NCBI GenBank assembly: GCA_030684475.1
Contig: JAUXWB010000020.1
Location: 1 to 62,872, forward strand
Length of the DNA stretch: 62,872 nt
Direction of reading: 5' to 3'
Source: Reyranella sp.
GTDB lineage: Bacteria > Pseudomonadota > Alphaproteobacteria > Reyranellales > Reyranellaceae
Shown: positions 11,425-19,898 of the stretch, piece after piece
Position numbering within the stretch: position 1 is the stretch's first letter
Layout of the letters: every line of letters starts with the position of its first letter
The notes under the pieces: generated by a model
Told to the model about the DNA's origin: nothing
The model's database searches: none
Seen by the model: the letters and a program-made list of their open reading frames with translations, nothing else
Translations under genes and position numbers: made by a program

Positions 11425-12204
11425 ATGAGCCAGACCACACATACTCCGCACCATTCCACGGTCGATCCGGCCGAGATCGAGCGCTTTTCGCGCATCGCCG
11501 ACGAGTGGTGGGACCCCACCGGCAAGTTCGCGCCGCTGCATCGCCTCGGCCCGGTCCGCATCGGCTATGTCCGCGACCGCGCCGCCGCCCATTGGGGCCG
11601 CGAGGCGCTGTCGGGCGAGCCACTGCAAGGCCTTTCCGTCCTCGACATCGGCTGCGGCGGCGGCCTGCTCAGCGAACCGATGGCGCGGCTGGGCGCCACA
11701 GTGACCGGCGTCGACGCCTCAGCCCGCAACATCACCGTCGCATCCCTCCACGCCAGCCGGCAGGAACTGGCCATCGACTACCGCCAGGGCACCGCCGAGG
11801 CCCTGGCCAACAGCGACGCCCGCTTCGATATCGTGCTGGCGCTGGAGATCGCGGAGCACGTGGCCGACGTCGATCTGTTCCTGAAGTCCTGCGGCCGGCT
11901 GGTGAAACCAGGCGGCCTCCTTTTCCTGTCGACGCTCAACCGCACCGCCAAGGCCTGGGCACTGGCCATCGCCGGCGCCGAATACGTCCTGGGTTGGCTG
12001 CCGCGCGGCACCCACGACTGGAAGAAGTTCCTCAAACCCTCCGAGGTCGTGCGCGGTCTGGAGGCCGGCGGCGTCGCCACGAAAGAAATCGTGGGCGTGG
12101 TTTATAGCCCGCTCAGCCGCGCCTGGAGCCTGAACAAGACCGACCTCGACGTGAATTATATGCTGTTCGCCGTCGCTCAGAACGCGACGGAAAAAAATCC
12201 CTGA
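11425..12204 (+). CDS. ubiG: Ubiquinone biosynthesis O-methyltransferase
   Basis: UbiG carries out both O-methylation steps of ubiquinone synthesis with S-adenosylmethionine. The product of 259 residues has the family opening FSRIADEWWDP, the SAM motif VLDIGCGGGLLSEP at about 74-87, and the post-motif LALEIAEHV. I chose the ATG at 11425 because of AAGGGT eight bases upstream and a good family fit. An in-frame ATG at 11398 would only add nine residues. It is divergent from lysC, as in many alphaproteobacteria. Confidence 0.95.
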   Translation: MSQTTHTPHHSTVDPAEIERFSRIADEWWDPTGKFAPLHRLGPVRIGYVRDRAAAHWGREALSGEPLQGLSVLDIGCGGGLLSEPMARLGATVTGVDASARNITVASLHASRQELAIDYRQGTAEALANSDARFDIVLALEIAEHVADVDLFLKSCGRLVKPGGLLFLSTLNRTAKAWALAIAGAEYVLGWLPRGTHDWKKFLKPSEVVRGLEAGGVATKEIVGVVYSPLSRAWSLNKTDLDVNYMLFAVAQNATEKNP

Positions 12205-12405
12205 TCCGATCCGTTATCGTTGCCTGCCATACCGGGCAAACGACTGATCCGGCTCAAAAATCCACCGGCCGAGCGGCTTGGCGGATGTCGCCTGAACAGC
12301 GACATTTTTGAACCCGATCCTGGAAATTTTCCGGTGCCGTTCCGGTGTCTCCTCAGCAACAATAGGAATCCGTGTCGGAAATCCTACTTGTTCCTGCCAC
12401 CGCTG

Positions 12406-12897
12406 TCAATTCCCGCGTGGGATCCAGGGCAAGCGGCCGAACTCGATGCCCTCGTCGGCCAGCGCCGCGGCCTCTTCGTCGGTGGTCTGGCCGTAGATGC
12501 CGCGCTTGTCGCTCTCGCCGTAGTGGATCTTGCGCGCTTCCTCGGCGAATTTCTCGCCGACCGGCTCGAGGTTCTTCTCGACCTGCTCGCGCAGCTTGAT
12601 CAGCGTCTCGCGCATCTCCTTGGGCATGGCCCGGGCGAGCGCCGCGACCTGCGGATCGGGCGCGGCCGCGGGCGTGGCTTCCGCCGGCGCCTCGACGGGC
12701 ACATCCGCGCTTTTGCCGCCCCCCTTTTCGATCCCTTTGCCGATGCGCGGCGCCATCGGGGCCCGCGTGATCTTCGCATTGCCGCACGCCGGACAGCCGA
12801 TCAGGGAACGCTTTTCCTGACGCTCGTAGGTTTTGCCGTCCTTGAACCAGCTGTCGAACTCGTGGCCCTTGGCGCAGCGCAGACGATACAAAATCAT
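12406..12897 (-). CDS. DUF1178 family protein
   Basis: This 163-residue protein has the DUF1178 N-terminus: MILYRLRCAKGHEFDSWF, then CPACG at about 35-39. The two cysteine pairs look like a small zinc ribbon. A low-complexity Ala/Pro middle (about 60-90) precedes a conserved C-terminal segment with EEARKIHYGE and GRLPWIP. The family is widespread in Alpha- and Betaproteobacteria and has no established function. The gene is convergent with ubiG across 200 bases in which I see no clear terminator. The ATG start at 12897 is unambiguous. Confidence 0.9.
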   Translation of the reverse strand: MILYRLRCAKGHEFDSWFKDGKTYERQEKRSLIGCPACGNAKITRAPMAPRIGKGIEKGGGKSADVPVEAPAEATPAAAPDPQVAALARAMPKEMRETLIKLREQVEKNLEPVGEKFAEEARKIHYGESDKRGIYGQTTDEEAAALADEGIEFGRLPWIPRGN

Positions 12898-12983
12898 GAC
12901 ACCTGAAAAATGGTGGCTTGTCGGGCCGGACGCAAGGCCCGATTGTCGCGCCCCCTCACCTCCATTCCGCTGCCGAACCGCCG

Positions 12984-13850
12984 ATGGACCACCAACCTTC
13001 CCATACGAAAGCCGCTTTCTGGATGGCCGGATGGCTGTCGGCGATGATGCTGATGGCGATCGCCGGGCGCGAGGCGACGCGCGCGCTCGATGTCTTCCAG
13101 ATCATGGAGATGCGCTCGATCATCGGCCTCTTCATGCTCTACCCGCTGATCCACCTGGCCGGAGGCTTTGCCGCGCTCAAGACCTCGCGGCCCTGGCAAC
13201 ATGTCGTGCGCAACGTGGCGCATTACGGCGCGCAGTTCGCCTGGTTCCTGGCACTCACGCTGATCCCGCTGGCTCAGGTCATCTCGATCGAGTTCACCAT
13301 GCCGATCTGGACGGCGATCCTGGCCGTCGCCTTCCTCGGCGAACGTATGGGCCTCTGGAAGAATCTCGCCGTCGTGCTGGGCGTGGTCGGCGTCATCCTC
13401 ATCGTGCGGCCAGGCGCCAACGAAATCGTGCCCGGCCAGTTGATCGCGCTCGCCGCCGCCGTCGGTTTCGCCATCTCGGTCACCATGGTGAAGTCGCTGA
13501 CGCGCACCGACAGCGTCGTCGCCATCCTGTTCTGGATGCTGGTCATCCAGTCGGCCATCGGGCTGGTGCCGGCCCTCGCCGTCTGGCGGTGGCCCTCCGC
13601 TCCCATCTGGGGCTGGATCCTCGTCATCGCCTTCCTCGGCACCTACTCGCATTATTGCCTGACGCGGGCGATGCTCCATGCCGATGCCACCATCGTCGTG
13701 CCGATGGATTTCCTGCGCGTGCCGCTGGCGGCGCTCGCCGGATGGCTGATCTACAATGAGCGGCTCGACACCTTCACGGTGCTGGGCGCCGCCCTGATTC
13801 TGTCGGGCAACCTGCTGAACCTGAAGGGCGCCGGAGGGCGCAAGCCATGA
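12984..13850 (+). CDS. EamA/DMT-family membrane transporter
   Basis: This is an inner-membrane protein of 288 residues with about ten predicted hydrophobic segments arranged as two EamA repeats (roughly 12-140 and 150-280). That is the layout of drug/metabolite transporters. The substrate cannot be told from sequence. I prefer ATG 12984 over the TTG at 12918, because the extra upstream residues are non-hydrophobic and unlike the family. Its last four bases overlap the start of the next gene (ATGA), so the two are translationally coupled. Confidence 0.85.
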   Translation: MDHQPSHTKAAFWMAGWLSAMMLMAIAGREATRALDVFQIMEMRSIIGLFMLYPLIHLAGGFAALKTSRPWQHVVRNVAHYGAQFAWFLALTLIPLAQVISIEFTMPIWTAILAVAFLGERMGLWKNLAVVLGVVGVILIVRPGANEIVPGQLIALAAAVGFAISVTMVKSLTRTDSVVAILFWMLVIQSAIGLVPALAVWRWPSAPIWGWILVIAFLGTYSHYCLTRAMLHADATIVVPMDFLRVPLAALAGWLIYNERLDTFTVLGAALILSGNLLNLKGAGGRKP

Positions 13851-14347
13851 CGATTTCCTCCTGGATCGCTGCCTGGGCCGGCCTCGTGCCGGCCGGCGCC
13901 GCCGTGCTCGACATCGCCGCCGGCAAGGGGCGGCACGCACGCTTCTTCGCCGAACGCGGTCATTCGGTGACGGCGGTCGATCGCGACGTGAGCGGCCTCG
14001 CCGCCGCCAACAACGTCGAAATCATCGCGGCGGATCTCGAGGCCGGCGCGCCGTGGCCACTGGCCGGCCGCACCTTCGGCGCTGTGATCGTGACCAACTA
14101 TCTGCACCGGCCGCTGTTCCCTCACCTGTTCGAGGCGCTGCAGCCCGGGGGCGTCCTGCTCTACGAGACCTTCATGGCCGGCAACGAACGCTTCGGCAGG
14201 CCGAGCCGACCGGAGTTCCTGCTGAAGGACGGCGAACTGCTGGAGCTGGTGCGCGGCCGCTTTTCGGTGATCGCCTACGAAGCGCGGATGATCAGCGAAC
14301 CGAAGATGGCGATGGTGCAGCGGATCGCGGCCAAGCGCGGCGCCTGA
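13847..14347 (+). CDS. Class I SAM-dependent methyltransferase, small
   Basis: The 166-residue protein has a Rossmann-type SAM-binding motif VLDIAAGKGRHARFF at about 20-34 and an acidic end of strand 2 (TAVDRDVSG). The motif YLHRPLFPHL stands where post-motif II is expected. It resembles the TehB-like/UbiE-like small methyltransferases. The substrate is unknown. ATGA overlap with the transporter upstream suggests that the two act together or are at least co-expressed. It is convergent with the nitrilase gene with a six-base gap. Confidence 0.8.
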   Translation: MTISSWIAAWAGLVPAGAAVLDIAAGKGRHARFFAERGHSVTAVDRDVSGLAAANNVEIIAADLEAGAPWPLAGRTFGAVIVTNYLHRPLFPHLFEALQPGGVLLYETFMAGNERFGRPSRPEFLLKDGELLELVRGRFSVIAYEARMISEPKMAMVQRIAAKRGA

Positions 14348-14353
14348 CGATCG

Positions 14354-15223
14354 CTATTCTGCCGCCTTCGCCATCGCCGCCTTGTGCAGCACGGGCGCGG
14401 CATATTTCCGGTCGTGCTGCAGCGACGGCACCATTTTGCGCGCCTCCTCGACCTTGGCGAGGTCGATCTCGGCCACCACGAAGCCCGCTTTTTCGCCGCC
14501 GGCGTCGGCCAGCACCTCGCCCCACGGGGCGACGGCGATCGAATGGCCGTAGGTCTTGCGGTTGGAGCCCTTGTGCGTGCCGACCTGGGCGGGGGCGAAG
14601 ACGAAGCAGCCGGTTTCGATGGCGCGCGACCTCAGGATGGTGTGCCAGTGCGCCTGGCCCGTCGGCACAGTGAAGGACGACGGGATCGCCAGCATGGTGG
14701 CGCCAGCATGCGCCAGCTCGCGATAAAGGTAGGGGAAGCGCAGGTCGTAGCAGATCGTCATGCCGAGCACGCCCCACGGCGTCTCGGCCAGCACCGCGCG
14801 CTCGCCCGGCTTGAAGGTCGAGGATTCGCGGTAGCTCTCGCCGCCCGCCAGTTGGACGTCGAACATGTGGATCTTGTCGTAGCTCGCCACGATGCCTCCC
14901 GCGGCATCGATCAGGTAGGAGCGGTTGCGGATCTGCTCCTCCCCCGGCACGCGGACATGGATCGAGCCCAGCAGAAACCACGCTCCGGTCTCGCGCGCCG
15001 AGGCGCGGCAGGCCGCCAGCATGGCGTGGGTTTCTTCGGTCTCTGCCTTCTCCAGCGTCTCGGTCCGGCTGGCGCCGATCAGGCCGGTGTTCTCCGGCGT
15101 CATGACGAAATCGGCGCCGGCATCGCGGGCGAGCCGCACCTGCTCCTGCACAAAGGCCACGTTCTCGGCCATCTCGTTGCTGACGTTGGTCTGGATCAGG
15201 GCGGCTTTGAACGTGGTGCTCAT
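14354..15223 (-). CDS. Carbon-nitrogen hydrolase (Nit2/omega-amidase-like)
   Basis: This 289-residue nitrilase-superfamily enzyme has the catalytic triad Glu44 (MTPENTG), Lys117 (YDKIHMFD) and Cys158 (TICYDLRFPYL). The DLRFP after the cysteine is typical of the Nit1/Nit2 branch, whose members hydrolyse alpha-keto-glutaramate or deaminated glutathione. A housekeeping metabolite-repair role is therefore likely, but the exact substrate is inference. Downstream of grxC and comF on the same strand, this is a linkage seen in other alphaproteobacteria. The start is the ATG at 15223. Confidence 0.88.
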   Translation of the reverse strand: MSTTFKAALIQTNVSNEMAENVAFVQEQVRLARDAGADFVMTPENTGLIGASRTETLEKAETEETHAMLAACRASARETGAWFLLGSIHVRVPGEEQIRNRSYLIDAAGGIVASYDKIHMFDVQLAGGESYRESSTFKPGERAVLAETPWGVLGMTICYDLRFPYLYRELAHAGATMLAIPSSFTVPTGQAHWHTILRSRAIETGCFVFAPAQVGTHKGSNRKTYGHSIAVAPWGEVLADAGGEKAGFVVAEIDLAKVEEARKMVPSLQHDRKYAAPVLHKAAMAKAAE

Positions 15224-15236
15224 CGGATGAAGTTCC

Positions 15237-15497
15237 TCAGCCCGGCTGGGCGAGCAGCGCGTCGAGCTCGCCAGCCTGCTCCAGCGCGGCGAGCTCGTCC
15301 GAGCCGCCGATATGCTGACCGTTGATGAAGATCTGCGGCACGGTCGTGCGCTTGGCGCGCTCGCGCATCTCCGTGCGCTTCTTGTCGTCCATCATGACGT
15401 CCGTCTCGTCGTACGCCGCGCCCTTGTCGTCGAGCAGGCCCTTGGCGCGGGCGCAATAGCCGCAGAACGGCGTGGTGTAGATTTCGATCTTGGCCAT
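15237..15497 (-). CDS. grxC: Glutaredoxin 3
   Basis: This is an 86-residue dithiol glutaredoxin with active site CGYC at 12-15 after KIEIYTTPF. It also has the cis-proline TVPQIFING and the GG-S/D glutathione-binding turn (GGSDELAAL), which places it in the GrxC class. It reduces protein and mixed disulfides with glutathione in the cytosol. I chose the ATG at 15497 because it gives the canonical N-terminus; an upstream in-frame start at 15536 adds unrelated residues. GAGGAGACC lies just upstream. It is 13 bases from the nitrilase gene. Confidence 0.95.
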   Translation of the reverse strand: MAKIEIYTTPFCGYCARAKGLLDDKGAAYDETDVMMDDKKRTEMRERAKRTTVPQIFINGQHIGGSDELAALEQAGELDALLAQPG

Positions 15498-15516
15498 CGT
15501 GGTCTCCTCGAGACGA

Positions 15517-16284
15517 CTATACCGCCGCCCGGACAACCCGCGCCAGCGTCAGCACATCGACGTGGCGAACCCCGCCGCGTTGCAGAACCCGGACACAGGC
15601 CTCGGCCGTGGCGCCGGTGGTGAGGACATCGTCGACCAGCAAAACGGTCTTGCCCGCGAGCCCCGCCGCCCAGCGCGGATGGATGTCGAAGGCCTCGCGG
15701 ACATTGCGCCGCCGCTCCTTGGCCTTGAGGCCGGCCTGCGAGCCCGTCCAGCGGTGTCGGCGCAGCAAATCCGGGGCCAGACGACGCTCAACGCCCGGGG
15801 GTGCCGCACGGACGAGAGCCCGGGCCAGCAGAAGCGCCTGATTGTAACGGCGCGTCAGCAGCCGCCGCCAATGAAGCGGTACTGGTGCGATCAGGTCGGC
15901 CTCGGCCAGAAGCTCGGCGCCGGCCCGCGCCATCCAGCTACCGCAGGCCCGGGCGATGTCGGTGCGGTCGCCATGCTTGAACGGCAGCACCAGCCGGCGG
16001 CTCTGGGTGTCATAGGCCAGCGCCGCGCGGGCCCGGCGAAAGCGCGGCCGCCGGGCGAGGCAGCCGGCACAGAGCGCCTCGTCGCCCAGATGCTCGGCGA
16101 AGGGATCGCCACAGCACGCGCACTGGGGAGGTGCAATAAAAGAGAAGCCCTCCCAGCAGCCGGCGCAGAGCGCACCCGGTGCCTCGACGATCTCGCCGCA
16201 GCCGAGACAGAGCGGCGGCAGCACGGCATCGAGCATCAGCCGGCCAGCGTTCGTGCAGATATGGCCCAGGTCCGCGAGTGACAT
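15517..16284 (-). CDS. ComF family phosphoribosyltransferase-like protein
   Basis: The product is 255 residues if started at ATG 16284. The N-terminus carries CxxC pairs typical of the ComF double zinc ribbon (CLGC near 26, CAGC near 40, CACC near 55, CAGC near 72). The C-terminal half is a type I phosphoribosyltransferase fold with the PRPP loop VLLVDDVLTTGAT. ComF proteins are linked to DNA uptake or late competence in some bacteria; in Alphaproteobacteria the role is not settled. The gene lies upstream of grxC on the same strand and diverges from the NDUFAF5-like gene. Confidence 0.88.
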   Translation of the reverse strand: MSLADLGHICTNAGRLMLDAVLPPLCLGCGEIVEAPGALCAGCWEGFSFIAPPQCACCGDPFAEHLGDEALCAGCLARRPRFRRARAALAYDTQSRRLVLPFKHGDRTDIARACGSWMARAGAELLAEADLIAPVPLHWRRLLTRRYNQALLLARALVRAAPPGVERRLAPDLLRRHRWTGSQAGLKAKERRRNVREAFDIHPRWAAGLAGKTVLLVDDVLTTGATAEACVRVLQRGGVRHVDVLTLARVVRAAV

Positions 16285-16367
16285 GGGGCAATTGGGCCGG
16301 CCAAATGCGCCGACAGGATGGCGGCCCCCTACTACCCGCCGCCGCACTTTCGCCCTACATACGGGCC

Positions 16368-17297
16368 GTGGCTGCTCCCGATCCCCTTCTGGTCTTCGAC
16401 CGCACGGTGCTGCGCCGGCGGCGCGACCGCGCGGCGCGCGGCTGGGACAGCCAGGCCTTCCTCAAGCGCGAGATCGCCGAGCGCCTCGTCGAGCGGCTGG
16501 ACGACGTGCGTCGGAGCTTCGCGCTGGCGCTCGATCTCGGTTGCCATGGCGACGAGATCGCCACCGCGCTTCAACGATCTGATCAGGGGGACCGGAAAAC
16601 CGTCGGGCAGCTCATCCGCAGCGACCTCGGCCTGACGTTCGCCCGGCGCGCCGCCGGCTCCGCCGTGGTGGCCGACGAGGAGGCGCTTCCCTTCGCTGCC
16701 GCCAGCTTCGACCTGGTGATGAGCGCCATGTCGCTCCACTGGGTCAACGACCTGCCCGGCACGCTGATCCAGATCGGCCGCATCCTGAAGCCCGACGGGC
16801 TGTTCCTGGGCGCCATGCTGGGCGGCGGCACGCTCTGGCAGCTGCGTCAGGCCCTGGCGGCGGCGGAGAGCGAGATCGAGGGCGGCCTCAGTCCGCGGGT
16901 CTCGCCGTTCGCCGACCTGCGTGACGCGGCCGGGTTGCTGCAGCGGGCGGGTTTCGCGCTGCCGGTGGCCGACGGCGAAACCATCGACGTCGAATACGAA
17001 AGCGCGCTGGCGCTGATGCGAGATCTCGGCGCCATGGGCGAGGGCAATCTCGTCCTCGAACGCCGCCGCGGCATGGCGCGCCGTGCTACGCTGCTGCGGG
17101 CCGCGGAAATCTACACCGAACGCTTCACCGGGGCCTCCGGCCGCGTGATGGCGAGCTTCGAGGTGCTGTTCCTGCACGGCTGGACGCCGCATGCCTCGCA
17201 GCCCAAACCGCTGAAGCCAGGCAGCGCTGTGCTGAGGCTGGCCGAGGCACTCGACACCGCCGAGCACAGCGCCGGCGAAAAAGTGGAGCGGAGCTAG
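16368..17297 (+). CDS. NDUFAF5-like methyltransferase-fold protein
   Basis: The protein of 309 residues has a degenerate class I SAM fold: ALALDLGCHGDEIA near 50, then SFDLVMSAMSLHWVNDLPG, then the LKPDGLFLGAMLGG strand. The pattern VNDLPG...GGTLWQLR with ERRRGMARRATLLRAAEIY matches the bacterial homologues of NDUFAF5. In eukaryotes NDUFAF5 hydroxylates an arginine of complex I, so a respiratory-complex assembly role is plausible but inferred. The start is GTG 16368; earlier starts overlap comF head-on. It is followed after three bases by a membrane protein gene. Confidence 0.8.
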   Translation: MAAPDPLLVFDRTVLRRRRDRAARGWDSQAFLKREIAERLVERLDDVRRSFALALDLGCHGDEIATALQRSDQGDRKTVGQLIRSDLGLTFARRAAGSAVVADEEALPFAAASFDLVMSAMSLHWVNDLPGTLIQIGRILKPDGLFLGAMLGGGTLWQLRQALAAAESEIEGGLSPRVSPFADLRDAAGLLQRAGFALPVADGETIDVEYESALALMRDLGAMGEGNLVLERRRGMARRATLLRAAEIYTERFTGASGRVMASFEVLFLHGWTPHASQPKPLKPGSAVLRLAEALDTAEHSAGEKVERS

Positions 17298-17300
17298 ATC

Positions 17301-18119
17301 GTGCCTGTGGTCAACCTGTCGTTCAGCGCCCTGCTGGCGGAAAGCTTCGGCTTCTTCTTCGCCAACATCCGCCTCTTCTTCCATCTCGTCACGATCCCAT
17401 GGATCGCCTCGCTCGCCATCCGCCTAGTGGGCAGCGCGCTGAGCCAGGAGTCGATGGTGGCCGTGCTGGTCGAGAAGGCGCTCGATGTCGTGCCGACGGT
17501 GATGTTCATGGTCGGCTGGCAGCGGCTCGTGCTGCTGGGGCCGAACCGCGTCGATCGGCTGCCGGGCCTCGGCTGGTCGCCGCGCGAGACGGCGTACCTC
17601 GTCCACCTGATCAAGATCGGCGGCATCACCTTCGTGCTGATCGCCGCCTTCGTCCTGACAGTGGGCACGATGGACTACGGGGCGCTCACGACGCCGGGCG
17701 CGCCGATCGATCCCGATCTCGCCCAGCGCCAGGCGCTGGCGGCACCGCTGGGGGCCGGCTTTATGGTGTCGGTGCTGCTGGCGCTGCGCGTGAGCTATGG
17801 GCTGGCCGCCACGGCCGTCGATGTGCCGTTCTCGCCGCGGCTCTCCTGGGCCTACGGCCGCGGCAATGGCTGGACGATCATCGGCTCGCTGTTCCTGACC
17901 TTCTTCATGAGCGCCATCGTCACCACGCTGGCCACCCTGTTCACGCTCGGCCTCATGCGCGGCGCGCTGGGCGCCCAGGAGGCCGCCGTCATCGTCACGT
18001 GGACGGTGGCGCTGCTGGTGTCCTATGCCGGTGCCGCTGTCGCCGCCACGCTCCAGGCCGTCATCTTCCGCACCCTGCTCGGCTGGCGCGAAGGTGCTCC
18101 GCTGCCGGCGACGACTTGA
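17301..18119 (+). CDS. Multi-pass membrane protein of unknown function
   Basis: This 272-residue protein has about six hydrophobic segments (roughly 20-42, 58-75, 105-130, 150-175, 190-215 and 225-255) and little charge in between. It opens with a segment like SFGFFFANIRLFFHLV, a pattern seen in membrane proteins with a repeated beginning-of-bundle motif. I do not recognise a catalytic site or transporter family. The start is GTG 17301, three bases after the NDUFAF5-like stop, so the two are probably one transcript. It converges with mutT with an eight-base gap. Confidence 0.7.
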   Translation: MPVVNLSFSALLAESFGFFFANIRLFFHLVTIPWIASLAIRLVGSALSQESMVAVLVEKALDVVPTVMFMVGWQRLVLLGPNRVDRLPGLGWSPRETAYLVHLIKIGGITFVLIAAFVLTVGTMDYGALTTPGAPIDPDLAQRQALAAPLGAGFMVSVLLALRVSYGLAATAVDVPFSPRLSWAYGRGNGWTIIGSLFLTFFMSAIVTTLATLFTLGLMRGALGAQEAAVIVTWTVALLVSYAGAAVAATLQAVIFRTLLGWREGAPLPATT

Positions 18120-18127
18120 GGCTGGAG

Positions 18128-18580
18128 CTAAAGCAGGTCGCGCAGCAGGCCGACCAGCGGCAGGTCGGCGGGCGGCATCGGGTAGCGCGAGAGGTCGATC
18201 GGCGCGACCCATTTCAAGGTCTGTCCTTCACGCGGCTGCGGCACGCCGTTCCATTTGCGGCAGGCGAAGACCGGCATCAGCAGGTGAAACCGCTCGTAGC
18301 CGTGGCTGGCGAAAGCGATGGGCGCGAGACAGCTCGCCGCGGTTTCGATGCCGAGTTCTTCGCGGAGTTCGCGCACCAGTGCCTGCTCAGGCGTCTCGCC
18401 GGGATCGACCTTGCCGCCGGGAAACTCCCACAGGCCCGCCATCGACTTGCCGGCGGGGCGCTGGGCGATCAGGACGCGGCCGTCAGGGTCGACCAGCGCG
18501 ACGGCGGCGACCAGCACGAGCGACCGGTCGCCCAGCGGCGGCGGCCCGCCCGGACACTCCTCATCGAAGCTCGGCGTCAA
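18128..18580 (-). CDS. mutT: MutT-type Nudix hydrolase (8-oxo-dGTP diphosphatase)
   Basis: The 150-residue protein has a full Nudix box at about 55-78 (GGKVDPGETPEQALVRELRE, then ELGI), the site of metal-dependent pyrophosphate hydrolysis. MutT removes 8-oxo-dGTP from the nucleotide pool. The C-terminus LKWVAPIDLSRYPMPPAD is like alphaproteobacterial MutT. The start appears to be a TTG at 18580 whose TTGA overlaps the argJ TGA stop. This coupling of argJ and mutT recurs in Alphaproteobacteria. Other Nudix substrates cannot be excluded. Confidence 0.88.
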   Translation of the reverse strand: MTPSFDEECPGGPPPLGDRSLVLVAAVALVDPDGRVLIAQRPAGKSMAGLWEFPGGKVDPGETPEQALVRELREELGIETAASCLAPIAFASHGYERFHLLMPVFACRKWNGVPQPREGQTLKWVAPIDLSRYPMPPADLPLVGLLRDLL

Positions 18581-19815
18581 GAACGGTAGCTGCCGTTGAT
18601 GTCGATGTAGCCGTGCGTCAGGTCACAGGTCCACACGGTGGCGCGGCCGCGGCCGATGCCGAGGTCGATGTCGATCACGATATCGGTGCCCTTGATGTGC
18701 CTGGTCACCGGCGTTTCATCGTAGTTCGGCACGACCTGGCCGCCGTCGGTGATGCGGACGCCGCCGATCGAGATGCGCAGCTTGTCGCGATCGGCGCGCT
18801 CGCCCGACTTGCCGACCGCCATGACGATGCGGCCCCAGTTGGCGTCCTCGCCGGCGATGGCGGTCTTGACCAGCGGCGAGTTGGCGACCGCGAGGCCGAT
18901 CTTGCGCGCCGCCCCGTTGGATGACGCGCCACCGACATTGATGGTCACGAACTTGGTGGCGCCCTCGCCGTCGCGGGCGAGGAGTTGCGCGAGCTCGATC
19001 AGAACCTCGTCCAGCGCCCGCTTGAAGTCGACCAGGACGGGATCGTCGGTCTCCTCGATCGGCGCATGGCGGGCCGCACCGGTCGCGACCAGCAGCAGCG
19101 TGTCGCTGGTCGAGGTGTCGCCGTCGACGGTCACGCAGTTCAGGGACTTGTCAGTGGCATCGGCCAGCAGCTTCTGCAGGACGCCCGCCGGCACCTTGGC
19201 GTCGGTGAAGACGAAGCCCAGCATGGTCGCCATGTCAGGGGCGATCATGCCCGAGCCCTTGAGGAAGCCGTTGATGGAGACCGTCTTCTCGCCGATCTTG
19301 GCTTGGCGCGTGGCGAGCTTGGGAAACGTGTCGGTGGTCATGATGGACGCGGCGGCGGCGGCCCAGCCGTCCTCCCGCGCCGACTTGATGAGCGTCGGCA
19401 CCACGGCCACGATCTTCTCCCAGTCGAGCGGCTGGCCGATCACGCCGGTCGAGGCCATGAACACCTCGTTGCGCGGGCAGCCCAGCGCCTGGGCGATGGC
19501 GCGGGTGCTCTCCTCGACGGCCTTGTCGCCGGCCTTGCCGGTGAAGGCATTGGCGTTGCCGGCATTGACCACGATGGCCCGCACCTTGCCGCGCGCCAGG
19601 TTCTTGCGGCACCAGTCGACCGGCGCGGAGCAGGTCTTGGACCGGGTCAGCACGCCCGCGATGGTGGCGCCGGCCGGCACCATCGCCAGCAGGACATCGT
19701 CACGGTCCTGGTAACGCACACCGGACTGCGCCGCCCCAAGCTTGACGCCAGCGATACGTGGCAGCGTCGGCGTCGTCTTGGGCGCGAGCGGCGATTGGGC
19801 GTGCGTGACGGCCAT
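18577..19815 (-). CDS. argJ: Bifunctional glutamate N-acetyltransferase / ornithine acetyltransferase
   Basis: ArgJ recycles the acetyl group from N-acetylornithine to glutamate in arginine biosynthesis. The bifunctional type also uses acetyl-CoA. The 412-residue precursor cleaves itself at the conserved ATML motif; here Thr197 (DMATMLGF) becomes the nucleophile of the beta chain. The start is ATG 19815 with GGGGAG four bases upstream. That Shine-Dalgarno lies inside one arm of a long hairpin (19820-19867), described separately. The stop overlaps mutT. Confidence 0.95.
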   Translation of the reverse strand: MAVTHAQSPLAPKTTPTLPRIAGVKLGAAQSGVRYQDRDDVLLAMVPAGATIAGVLTRSKTCSAPVDWCRKNLARGKVRAIVVNAGNANAFTGKAGDKAVEESTRAIAQALGCPRNEVFMASTGVIGQPLDWEKIVAVVPTLIKSAREDGWAAAAASIMTTDTFPKLATRQAKIGEKTVSINGFLKGSGMIAPDMATMLGFVFTDAKVPAGVLQKLLADATDKSLNCVTVDGDTSTSDTLLLVATGAARHAPIEETDDPVLVDFKRALDEVLIELAQLLARDGEGATKFVTINVGGASSNGAARKIGLAVANSPLVKTAIAGEDANWGRIVMAVGKSGERADRDKLRISIGGVRITDGGQVVPNYDETPVTRHIKGTDIVIDIDLGIGRGRATVWTCDLTHGYIDINGSYRS

Positions 19816-19819
19816 AGAA

Positions 19820-19867
19820 CTCCCCTTTCGGAGGTCGGGTTTATCCCGACCCGTCCGAACGGGGGAG
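19820..19867 (-). promoter_or_regulatory. Long hairpin in the argJ leader covering the Shine-Dalgarno
   Basis: Three nested pairings form one rod: CTCCCC/GGGGAG (19820-19825 with 19862-19867), TTCGGA/TCCGAA (19827-19832 with 19854-19859) and GGTCGGG/CCCGACC (19833-19839 with 19845-19851), with a five-base loop. On the minus strand the outer 3' arm is the argJ Shine-Dalgarno itself, four bases before the ATG. It could control argJ translation, or be a processing or termination structure after the foldase gene. It lacks a T-run, which argues against a simple terminator. Confidence 0.65.
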
Positions 19868-19898
19868 ACTACACCAGAAACGCCGGAAAACGTGAGTT

